DNA of 5,431 nt from positions 1 through 5,431 of the forward strand of contig JAAZBY010000188.1 in assembly GCA_012513595.1 (NCBI GenBank). The letters are read 5' to 3'. The notes under the pieces were generated by a model. That model saw only the letters and a program-made list of their open reading frames with translations, did not search any database and was not told the DNA's origin. Position 1 is the stretch's first letter. Each line of letters starts with the position of its first letter. Positions 1 to 5,431 of the stretch are shown in pieces. The position numbers and the translations under genes are program-made. This DNA comes from Chloroflexota bacterium. Its GTDB lineage: Bacteria > Chloroflexota > Anaerolineae > UBA1429.

Positions 1-1620
1 CAGGATGTCCGGGTCGGCCAGGACGGCGCGGGCAATGGCCAGTAGCTGCCGTTGCCCCTGCGAGAGGTTGGCCCCCCGCTCGGATAGCTGCGTCCCATAG
101 CCGTCGGGCAGCCGCGTGATAAAGTGGTCCGCGTTGGCCATCCGCGCCGCCGCCATCACCTCGGCATCGGTCGCGTCGAGCCGGCCGTAGCGGATGTTCT
201 CCATCACCGTGTCGGCGAACAAAAAGTTGTCCTGCAGCACCAGGCCCAGGCTGCGGCGCAGGTCATCGCGGCGGATGTCGCGGATGTCGTGGCCATCCAC
301 GCGTACGGCGCCCGCCTCCACGTCGTAAAAGCGGGTCAGCAGGTTGATGATGGTCGTCTTGCCGGCGCCCGTGGGGCCCACCAGGGCGATCATCTGCCCC
401 GGCCGGCTCTCCATCGACACGTTGCGCAGCACCGGCACGCCCTCCTCGTAGGAGAACGACACGTCCTCAAAGGCCACCGCCCCCTCGGCGCGCTCGAGCG
501 GCACCGCGTCGGGCGCGTCGGCCGGCTCCGGGGCCTCGTCGATCACCTCAAAGACCCGCTCGGCCCCCGCCAGGGCCGACTGGATGGCGTTGTACAGCTG
601 CGCCAGCTGGTTGAGCGGCCGCGAGAACTGCCGGGCATACAGCACGAACGCGGCGATCACGCCGACCGTGGCCACCCCCCGCACGGCAAACGTCCCGCCG
701 ACCGTCGCCACGACGGCCAGGCTCATGTGGTTGATCATGTTCATCGAGGGGCCCATGATGCCGGCCAGCACCTGGGCCCGCGTCGCCGCGCGCCGCAGGG
801 CCAGGTTGGCCGCGTCGAACTCGGCGATGGTGCGCTCCTCACGCACAAAGGCCTGCACGATCTTTTCGCCGGTGATCGTCTCTTCGATGATGCCGTTCAG
901 GATGCCGAGGTGATGTTGCTGGTCACGAAAGCCCTGGCGCGTCCGCGGGGCGATGAAACGCGTCAGCCCCACTGACAGCGGCACCACCACGATGGTCACC
1001 AGCGCCATCGGCACGTTCATCACGAACATCACCACCAGCACGCCGGCCAGCATCGCCGCGCTGGCGATCAGCTGCGACCCGCTGGAGGCCAGGATGTTGG
1101 CGACGTTCTCGACGTCGTTGGTCAGCCTGCTCATCAGCTCGCCGTGCGGCCGCTGGTCAAAGTAGCGCAGCGGCAGGCCCTGCAGATGGTCAAACAGGTC
1201 GCGGCGCAGGTCGCGCACAGTATACTGAGAAACCTCAGCCATCAGGTAGGTCTGCAGCCATACCGCGCCGGCATCGACAATGTAGAGGCCCATCATCAGG
1301 GCGGCCAGGCGGGCCAGGCCGGCCAGGTCGCCTTTGGCGATATAGACGTCGATGGCACGCCCCATCAGGTAAGGGCCCAACAGCCCCAGGCCGGCGGCCA
1401 GGATCACCAGCGCCACGACGATGGCCATGGTCTTGCGCTGCCGGCCAACATAGTGGATCAGGCGGCGCAGGGTGCCCTGGGCGTTCTTGGCCCGCTCGCG
1501 CTCGGCGAACACGCCCCCCGGCCCCCCGGGCCCGCGCCCCGGCAGGCCCATCTGCGCCGGCCGCGGCGCCTCACGCGGCCCGCTCGCTGCCCGTCCGTTC
1601 CCCCCGCGGCTCTCAGCCAT
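1..1620 (-). CDS. ABC exporter half-transporter, second (consensus-Glu type) subunit; 3' end cut by window
   Basis: This is an ATP-driven efflux half-transporter in the inner or plasma membrane, with a fused membrane domain and nucleotide-binding domain (NBD). The 540 visible codons run from the ATG at 1620 and stay open to base 1, so the C-terminus (end of Walker B, D-loop, H-loop) is off the window. Residues 1-45 are a Gly/Pro/Arg-rich cytosolic extension. The six-helix membrane domain spans about 60-350. In the NBD I see an A-loop Tyr391, Walker A GPTGAGKT (415-422), Q-loop Gln463 and signature LSQGQ (519-523), where Gln replaces the usual first Gly. LSQGQ followed by RQLLAIAR is typical of the TM288/BmrD/LmrD-like partner in heterodimeric exporters. 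The start overlaps the end of the upstream ABC gene by 8 bases (ATGGCTGA), with GGGAG 9 bases before it, which points to translational coupling. The substrate cannot be read from the sequence; multidrug or lipid export are the usual options. Confidence 0.95.
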   Translation of the reverse strand, partial: MAESRGGNGRAASGPREAPRPAQMGLPGRGPGGPGGVFAERERAKNAQGTLRRLIHYVGRQRKTMAIVVALVILAAGLGLLGPYLMGRAIDVYIAKGDLAGLARLAALMMGLYIVDAGAVWLQTYLMAEVSQYTVRDLRRDLFDHLQGLPLRYFDQRPHGELMSRLTNDVENVANILASSGSQLIASAAMLAGVLVVMFVMNVPMALVTIVVVPLSVGLTRFIAPRTRQGFRDQQHHLGILNGIIEETITGEKIVQAFVREERTIAEFDAANLALRRAATRAQVLAGIMGPSMNMINHMSLAVVATVGGTFAVRGVATVGVIAAFVLYARQFSRPLNQLAQLYNAIQSALAGAERVFEVIDEAPEPADAPDAVPLERAEGAVAFEDVSFSYEEGVPVLRNVSMESRPGQMIALVGPTGAGKTTIINLLTRFYDVEAGAVRVDGHDIRDIRRDDLRRSLGLVLQDNFLFADTVMENIRYGRLDATDAEVMAAARMANADHFITRLPDGYGTQLSERGANLSQGQRQLLAIARAVLADPDIL

Positions 1621-3367
1621 GCGCGCTATCTCCCTCACCAAGCTGTGAATCGTAGATATCCCGGTACAGCGGGCTGGACGCCATCAGCTCCTCATGCGTC
1701 CCCGCGGCGACGATCTGGCCCTCGTCCTGCACCAGGATCTGGTCGGCCTTTAGCACCGTGCTGATGCGCTGGGCGATCATGATGCAGGTGCGGTCCGCCC
1801 GCGCCGCGCGCAGGGCCGCCTGGATGTGCGTCTCCGTCTCGACGTCGACCGAGGAGGTCGAATCGTCCAGGATCAGCACCGCCGGGTCGATCAGGAGCGC
1901 CCTGGCAATGGCGAGGCGCTGCTTCTGCCCGCCCGACAGGTTCACCCCCCGCTGCCCGATGACGGTGTCGTAGCCATCCGGGAACCCCATGATAAAGTCG
2001 TGCGCCCGGGCCACCTGGGCCGCGGCGATGACCGCTTCCTCGCTGGCCTCCGGGCGGCCGTAGCGGATGTTGTCTCGCACGGTGCCGGAGAACAGCACCG
2101 TCTCTTGCGTGGCGATCCCGATCGAGCGCCGCAGCGTGGCCAGGTCCAGCTCACGCACGTCGATGCCGCCCACCCGCACGGTGCCGCCCGTCACGTCGTA
2201 GAACCGCGGGATCAGGTGCACCAGGCTGGACTTGCCCGTGCCCGTGGCCCCCAGGAGCGCCACCGTCTGCCCCGGCTGGACGTCCACCGTCACGTCGCGC
2301 AGCACCGGGTCGCCCCCCTGGCCGCCGTAGGAAAAGGTGACCCCCTCAAAGGCCACCCGGCCGTCGAGGGCCACGTCCTGGCGGGCGCCCGGCCGGTTCT
2401 GCACCTCGGGCGTGGCGCGGAGCACCTCCGAGATGCGCCGGGCTGAGGCGTTGGCCCTGGCCACCTGGACGATCAGCATGCTGACCATGACCAGGGAAAA
2501 GAGCGCCTGCTGCAGATAGTTGACGAAGGCCATGATCTGGCCCACGTGCATCGACCCGCCCACCACGCGCGCGCCGCCGAACCAGATCACCGCCACCACG
2601 CCGGCGTTCAGGACGACGATCATGGCCGGCTGGGTGACGGCCACCAGCCGCGCCGCGCGGATGGTCGTCTCGGCCAGCGCCTCATTGCCCCGCCCAAAGC
2701 GCAGCACCTCGTGCGCCCTGCGCACAAAAGCCTTCACCACGCGCACGCCGGAGAGGTTCTCCTCCATGATCTGGTTCACGCCGTCAAGCCGGGCCTGCAC
2801 CTGGCCGAACATCGGCGTGGCCCGGCCCATCACCCAGATCACCACGAGCAGCAGGATCGGCATCAGCCCCAAGGGGATGAAGGCCAGCTGCGGCGCCGTC
2901 AGCACGGCCATCACCAGGCCGCCGATCATCAGGAGCGGGGCGCGGATCAGGATGCGCAGCAGCGTCGCCACCGCCTCCTGCACCTGGGTGACGTCGTTGG
3001 TCAGCCGGGTGACCAGTTGGCCCGTCTCGAGCCTGTCCAGGTTGGCAAAAGAGAGCCGCTGGACGTGCCGAAACAGCGCGCCGCGCAGGTCCGCGCCAAA
3101 GCCCTGGGCGGCCTTGGTGGTGAACCAGCCGTTGCCCGCACCGCCGATCCAGCCCACCACCGCCAGGCCGGCCATCAAGAGGCCCGTCTGCGTCACCAGG
3201 GGCAGGTCCAGGTTGGCGATGCCCTGGTCCACAATGCGCTGCAAGAGCCGGGGCTGCATGAGGTCCATGGCGACCTCGCCCATCATCAGGATTGGCGCCA
3301 GGGCGGCCGAGCGCCAGTACGGCTTCAGATAGCCTATCAGGTCACGGAGCGGTCCACCTCGAGACAA
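1613..3367 (-). CDS. ABC exporter half-transporter, first (degenerate-site) subunit
   Basis: A complete half-transporter of 584 residues, the usual length for the family. The six-helix membrane domain covers about residues 15-310, followed by the NBD. Motifs in order are A-loop Tyr347, Walker A GATGTGKS (373-380), Q-loop Gln421, canonical signature LSGGQ (477-481), Walker B ending at Asp501, D-loop SSVD, and the H-loop region. Two key residues deviate. The position of the catalytic Glu is Asp502 (ILDDSTSS), and the switch His is Gln533 (IAQRIS). In known heterodimers such as TM287/288 and BmrCD, the subunit with the degenerate site shows this pattern, so I infer pairing with the downstream ABC protein. 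The start is chosen as TTG at 3367, because the GGAGGTGA ribosome binding site lies 5 bases upstream of it counted from GGAGG. The in-frame GTG at 3373 overlaps that site and would add two residues. It follows the marR gene by about 60 bases with no terminator seen. Confidence 0.95.
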   Translation of the reverse strand: MSRGGPLRDLIGYLKPYWRSAALAPILMMGEVAMDLMQPRLLQRIVDQGIANLDLPLVTQTGLLMAGLAVVGWIGGAGNGWFTTKAAQGFGADLRGALFRHVQRLSFANLDRLETGQLVTRLTNDVTQVQEAVATLLRILIRAPLLMIGGLVMAVLTAPQLAFIPLGLMPILLLVVIWVMGRATPMFGQVQARLDGVNQIMEENLSGVRVVKAFVRRAHEVLRFGRGNEALAETTIRAARLVAVTQPAMIVVLNAGVVAVIWFGGARVVGGSMHVGQIMAFVNYLQQALFSLVMVSMLIVQVARANASARRISEVLRATPEVQNRPGARQDVALDGRVAFEGVTFSYGGQGGDPVLRDVTVDVQPGQTVALLGATGTGKSSLVHLIPRFYDVTGGTVRVGGIDVRELDLATLRRSIGIATQETVLFSGTVRDNIRYGRPEASEEAVIAAAQVARAHDFIMGFPDGYDTVIGQRGVNLSGGQKQRLAIARALLIDPAVLILDDSTSSVDVETETHIQAALRAARADRTCIMIAQRISTVLKADQILVQDEGQIVAAGTHEELMASSPLYRDIYDSQLGEGDSAHG

Positions 3368-3369
3368 GT

Positions 3370-3377
3370 TCACCTCC
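3370..3377 (-). promoter_or_regulatory. Ribosome binding site that decides the ABC subunit 1 start
   Basis: GGAGGTGA on the minus strand is a full match to the anti-Shine-Dalgarno end of 16S rRNA. It overlaps the in-frame GTG at 3373, making that start sterically unlikely. It is well spaced for the TTG at 3367 two codons on. Confidence 0.7.
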
Positions 3378-3427
3378 CAGGGATCATGACAGAGCGGACG
3401 CGGCAGCGGTCCACGGGCGAAGAAAGG

Positions 3428-3901
3428 TCAAGACAGAGGATGGGGGGGCTGAGCGCTGGCGCGCAGGAGATTGTCGCGCAGGCGGCGCAGAAAGCCGTTC
3501 AGCGCGGAGACCTCCTCGTCCGACAGGCCGGCAAAGGTCTCCTCCTCCATGCGCCGCCAGACGCGTTGCAGGTCATCCCGCACGGCCCGGCCGGCCGCGC
3601 TGAGGTACACGCGTGAGACGCGCTCGTCGGCGGGGTCGGGCTGGCGAGTGAGAAAGCCAGTCCGTTCCATGCGCTGGACCATGCGCGAGATGGTGGCCGG
3701 GGTGACCATGAGGCGCTCGGCGAGCTGCGAATGGGTGAGGCCGTCCTCGTCCCACAGGGCAAAGAGGAGCTGCGGCTGGCCGCGATGGAGGCCCAGGCCG
3801 CCGACCAGGGCGTGCACGCGGGAACGGTGCAGTTTGCTGACCTGGGCGAAGAGGTGGTCGATGGAGCGGGGCTCTTCGGCTTCGGGGCACGGGACGGACA
3901 T
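3428..3901 (-). CDS. MarR-family transcriptional regulator
   Basis: A 157-residue cytosolic DNA-binding protein, a typical length for MarR. Dimerising helices lie at the N-terminus (about 12-35) and C-terminus (about 103-149). The winged helix-turn-helix is clear: helix GQPQLLFALW (41-50), helix LTHSQLAERL (55-64), a recognition helix from TPATISRMVQRM (67-78), and a beta-wing with the family hallmark DP-x-DER-V followed by YLSAAG (89-104). The ATG at 3901 has GGAG 6 bases upstream. It is the first gene of the operon with the two ABC genes, a common arrangement in which MarR represses its own operon until a small ligand binds. The promoter and paired palindromes directly upstream fit autoregulation. 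The single Cys5 sits in a flexible N-terminus, so there is no obvious redox-sensing pair. The ligand is unknown. Confidence 0.95.
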   Translation of the reverse strand: MSVPCPEAEEPRSIDHLFAQVSKLHRSRVHALVGGLGLHRGQPQLLFALWDEDGLTHSQLAERLMVTPATISRMVQRMERTGFLTRQPDPADERVSRVYLSAAGRAVRDDLQRVWRRMEEETFAGLSDEEVSALNGFLRRLRDNLLRASAQPPHPLS

Positions 3902-3928
3902 GGGCGTCTCCAGCGGGCGGGCGTGTAC

Positions 3929-3955
3929 TTAGCCGGCTAACATTCAGCCGGCGTA
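3929..3955. promoter_or_regulatory. Putative MarR operator: perfect 12-bp palindrome plus a degenerate second site
   Basis: TTAGCCGGCTAA at 3929-3940 is a perfect palindrome. TCAGCCGGCGTA at 3944-3955 matches it at 9 of 12 positions and keeps the GCCGGC core. The two centres are 15 bp apart. The second site touches the -10 hexamer and covers the expected transcription start, so an occupied site would block initiation. Palindromes of this size and place are typical of MarR operators. Assignment to the adjacent regulator is inference. Confidence 0.65.
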
Positions 3956-3982
3956 TTATACTCGGCGCGCGGGGGAAGGCAA
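3955..3982 (-). promoter_or_regulatory. Sigma70-type promoter of the marR-ABC-ABC operon
   Basis: On the minus strand the -10 box is a perfect TATAAT (3960-3955). It is preceded by a 16-bp spacer and a TTGCCT -35 box (3982-3977, 4 of 6 consensus bases). Transcription should begin near 3948, giving a leader of about 47 bases before the marR ATG. TATAAT stands out in this GC-rich background. Confidence 0.75.
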
Positions 3983-3988
3983 ATCCGC

Positions 3989-4007
3989 CGCGCGGCGCCG
4001 CCGCGCG
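3989..4007 (-). terminator. GC hairpin after the URO-D-like gene, weak terminator candidate
   Basis: CGCGCGG (3989-3995) pairs with CCGCGCG (4001-4007) around a 5-base loop, starting 4 bases past the URO-D-like stop codon. The minus strand beyond it lacks a U-run (only a short ATTT), so it is not a canonical intrinsic terminator. It may slow polymerase, protect the 3' end, or simply reflect GC-rich sequence. Confidence 0.3.
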
Positions 4008-4011
4008 CGCC

Positions 4012-5073
4012 TCAGTCGGGCGTGGCGCGGGCGGCGATGTACAGGCCCCCGTGCGGCAGCGCCCGCAGGAGCTCCCCCACCTGGTCGTCGGTTAGGTAGC
4101 CATCCACGATCAGCGGCTTGTGCGCCAGGATCTGCCGGAAGGTCCCCACCAGCCGCCCCACCGGCGGGCCGGAGGGCTCCGGGTCCAGCGTCACCTGGAT
4201 GGCCCGCGGGGCCTCCACCGCCAACAGCGCCGGCACGGTGTGCAGCGACCCGGAGTGCAGGTGGATCAGCGAGTAGGGCACCGCCCGCGAGATCTCCACA
4301 TCCCAGGGCAAAAAGCCCTCCTGGTACTGCCGCGGCGAGAGGATGGCCGACGCGTCGCACTGGGTGCGCACCGAGCGCCCCGGCGCCCACACGCCAAAGG
4401 GGTTCACCGTGCCGCCCGCCAGGGCCGGGATGCGCGCCCACTGCGCCGCCAGCACCTCGAGGAAGAGGGCCGTGGCCTCCTCCAGGAAGCGGGCAAGGTC
4501 TGCGGGCCGGTCGTACAAGGACAGCGCCAGCATCGCGGGCCCCAGCGCCGCCTCGGCCAGGTCCACCGGGCCGCGCATGAGGGTCTGCGTCACGGCGTAG
4601 CGCCCGCCGCTGCGGGCCACCAGCAGGTCGACCTGGGTGACCAGGGCCGCCAGCCACTCGTCGCGCCGGGTGTGCGCCAGGCCGGGCCAACGCGCCCAGT
4701 CGTCGATGAAGGCGTGGGCGCGCATGGCGCCGCCCAGGATGCTGGCCCGGATTGGGCAGCCCAGGATCGCCTCCACCCAGGGGACGCGGGCGTAGGCCGC
4801 CGCGGTGCGCAGGCGGTCGCCGTCGCGCTCCAGCGGCCCGGGCGAGAGGGCCGGGCCGGCCAGGCGGTCGGCGTCGAGCAGGTCGGGGCGGAGGTCGAGG
4901 TCCTCGTGGGCCAGGGTGCCGTCGGCCAGGGGCAGCCACAGGTCGCCGAGGGGGGCGCTGGGGACGCGAGAGACCAACAGGCCCCGCCCGCCCCACCAGG
5001 CCTCATGGCGGGCTAGGAGCTGGCGGGTAGCGGCGTCGGCGTGCGGGGCAGGGTCGGCGGAGTGCTCAAGCAT
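4012..5073 (-). CDS. Uroporphyrinogen decarboxylase (URO-D) superfamily protein, function unknown
   Basis: A 353-residue soluble protein with no signal peptide or membrane segment. Its length and motifs fit the URO-D/cobalamin-dependent methyltransferase TIM-barrel superfamily. Recognisable stretches are PWVEAILGCPI (98-108), a Gly/Pro-rich loop GVWAPG (227-232), TQCDASAILSPRQY (237-250), SLIHLHSGSLH (268-278) and AIQVTLDP (291-298). MtaA/MtbA-type methyltransferases bind zinc through His-x-Cys and a later Cys. Here the matching strand reads His271-Leu-His273, and only Cys106 and Cys239 exist in the whole protein, so that zinc site is absent. The N-terminal Arg loop of true HemE is also not evident, so haem synthesis is unlikely. 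The ATG at 5073 is set by AGGAGG 7 bases upstream. It precedes the MarR operon on the same strand but is separated from it by a promoter, so a functional link is not implied. The superfamily assignment is fairly secure; the reaction is not known. Confidence 0.88.
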   Translation of the reverse strand: MLEHSADPAPHADAATRQLLARHEAWWGGRGLLVSRVPSAPLGDLWLPLADGTLAHEDLDLRPDLLDADRLAGPALSPGPLERDGDRLRTAAAYARVPWVEAILGCPIRASILGGAMRAHAFIDDWARWPGLAHTRRDEWLAALVTQVDLLVARSGGRYAVTQTLMRGPVDLAEAALGPAMLALSLYDRPADLARFLEEATALFLEVLAAQWARIPALAGGTVNPFGVWAPGRSVRTQCDASAILSPRQYQEGFLPWDVEISRAVPYSLIHLHSGSLHTVPALLAVEAPRAIQVTLDPEPSGPPVGRLVGTFRQILAHKPLIVDGYLTDDQVGELLRALPHGGLYIAARATPD

Positions 5074-5080
5074 CGGCGTT

Positions 5081-5086
5081 CCTCCT
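5081..5086 (-). promoter_or_regulatory. Ribosome binding site of the URO-D-like gene
   Basis: AGGAGG on the minus strand lies 7 bases before the ATG at 5073. This is a near-ideal Shine-Dalgarno and fixes the start. Confidence 0.8.
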
Positions 5087-5118
5087 GTTGTGGTGGGCGG
5101 CGGCGGCCAGTCCGCCGC

Positions 5119-5155
5119 GTCGTCCCGAGGGGCTTACCTGTGTTGTCGTCCCGAG
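5119..5155. repeat. 11-bp perfect direct repeat, 26-bp period
   Basis: GTCGTCCCGAG occurs at 5119-5129 and 5145-5155 (CTCGGGACGAC on the minus strand), about 50-80 bases upstream of the URO-D-like start. It could be a tandem regulator site or part of a dispersed intergenic repeat. Confidence 0.6.
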
Positions 5156-5172
5156 CGCCTGGCGCGGTCATC

Positions 5173-5223
5173 GGGCAGGGCAACAGACCCCGCCCTACTT
5201 GTAACGCCGGCCGAAGCCGGCTC
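5173..5223. repeat. Dispersed repeat copy A with GCCGGC-CGAA-GCCGGC hairpin
   Basis: This 51-bp unit shares 43 aligned identities with the 48-bp copy at 5373-5420, with three gap positions. Shared blocks are GGGCAGG, CCCCGCCCTAC, GTAACGCCGGC and GCCGGCTC. The 3' part folds as a 6-bp GC stem (5206-5211 with 5216-5221) around CGAA. Confidence 0.8.
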
Positions 5224-5254
5224 TTGCAGCGTTGCTGCCGGCCGGCTCCGTCAC

Positions 5255-5300
5255 GACCCCCGGGGTCTTCCAGCGGTCTGCCGCCGGGACCCCGGGGGTC
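5255..5300. repeat. Long imperfect inverted repeat (about 19 bp paired per arm)
   Basis: GACCCCCGGGGTC (5255-5267) is the exact reverse complement of GACCCCGGGGGTC (5288-5300). Inside them, CCAGCGG (5270-5276) pairs with CCGCCGG (5281-5287) with one mismatch around a TCTG loop; two unpaired T bases form a bulge at 5268-5269. An outer CCGTC/GACGG pair (5248-5252 with 5305-5309) may extend it. It is a REP-like stem-loop, with no U-run on either side to suggest termination. Confidence 0.8.
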
Positions 5301-5349
5301 TGAGGACGGCAGGCCTTGCTGCTGCGAGCGGAGCCCGCCGCAGCCGCCC

Positions 5350-5392
5350 GGGCGGGGCTCCCCCCGTTCGGGGGGCAGGCAAGGCCCCGCCC
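5350..5392. repeat. Nested inverted repeat
   Basis: GGGCGGGGC (5350-5358) pairs with GCCCCGCCC (5384-5392). Within it CCCCCC (5360-5365) pairs with GGGGGG (5370-5375) around GTTC. The outer right arm is shared with repeat copy B, so the structures overlap. Confidence 0.75.
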
Positions 5393-5420
5393 TACCCGTA
5401 ACGCCGGCAAAAGCCGGCTC
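5373..5420. repeat. Dispersed repeat copy B with GCCGGC-AAAA-GCCGGC hairpin
   Basis: This is the second copy of the unit at 5173-5223, in the same orientation and starting exactly 200 bases later. The hairpin (5403-5408 with 5413-5418) is kept while its loop changed from CGAA to AAAA, which suggests the stem matters or that the copies come from a family of elements. It ends 11 bases from the window edge and may continue. Confidence 0.8.
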
Positions 5421-5431
5421 ACGGAACGTGC

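Larger units (their letters stand above)
5074..5431. other. Gene-free, repeat-rich intergenic region
   Basis: I support no gene here. The open frames crossing it run through inverted repeats and give low-complexity Arg/Gly/Pro/Ala products. No clear -10/-35 pair for the URO-D-like gene is visible. A GCGGCGG/CCGCCGC hairpin (5100-5118) lies 14 bases upstream of its ribosome binding site, within the presumed leader. The rest is made of the repeats listed separately. Confidence 0.7.

Noticed and set aside
3370..3387. Five-codon open frame (ATG to TGA) just before ABC subunit 1
   Set aside because: It has no ribosome binding site of its own, and its stop lies in the Shine-Dalgarno of the next gene. 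A regulatory leader peptide is conceivable but unsupported.
2546..3616. 356-codon plus-strand open frame opposite ABC subunit 1 and the marR gene end
   Set aside because: His/Gln/Arg-rich composition typical of the antisense of a GC-rich gene. It crosses two well-supported genes and their spacer.
3956..4996. 346-codon minus-strand open frame in another frame of the URO-D-like gene
   Set aside because: Almost all Arg/Pro/Gly/Ala, a GC-rich frame shadow. The frame at 4012-5073 has the ribosome binding site and family motifs.
5255..5300. Intrinsic terminator
   Set aside because: A strong stem but no U-run on either strand after it; better described as a REP-like inverted repeat.
5173..5420. 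CRISPR array
   Set aside because: Only two diverged copies about 200 bp apart, far larger than CRISPR spacing, and no cas genes.
5195..5422. 75-codon minus-strand open frame in the repeat block
   Set aside because: It runs through both repeat copies and the long inverted repeat, encodes low-complexity Arg/Ala/Gly/Pro sequence, and matches no family I recognise.

Overview
The window is GC-rich (roughly two thirds G+C by eye), and all four recognisable genes lie on the minus strand. It reads as a bacterial chromosome segment. The combination of a MarR regulator with two ABC half-transporters, a divergent URO-D-like protein, and intergenic DNA full of GC-rich inverted repeats resembles Chloroflexota (Anaerolineae-like) genomes. 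That assignment is inferred from general resemblance and not proven.

Layout in transcription order, right to left. (1) 5431-5074 holds no supportable gene. It contains two copies of a roughly 50-bp repeat, several strong inverted repeats and an 11-bp direct repeat. (2) 5073-4012 encodes a 353-residue uroporphyrinogen-decarboxylase-superfamily protein with an excellent ribosome binding site. (3) 4011-3902 is a compact regulatory region with a GC hairpin, a good sigma70-type promoter (TTGCCT, 16 bp, TATAAT) and two GCCGGC-centred operator-like sites just downstream of the -10 box. (4) 3901-1 is a three-gene operon: a MarR-family regulator, a complete ABC half-exporter, and a second ABC half-exporter cut by the window edge. 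The two ABC genes overlap by 8 bases.

The operon is best read as a self-regulated multidrug-type efflux locus. MarR would bind the operator sites over the start of transcription, and an inducer would release it, giving expression of a heterodimeric exporter. The ABC motifs support a heterodimer. The first subunit has Asp in place of the catalytic Glu and Gln in place of the switch His. The second has a degenerate LSQGQ signature. Together these predict one degenerate and one consensus ATP site, as in the TM287/288, BmrCD and LmrCD class. I see no clearly undescribed system. The points most worth a second look are the MarR operator arrangement, the URO-D-like enzyme without the usual zinc ligands, and the structured repeat block at the right end.
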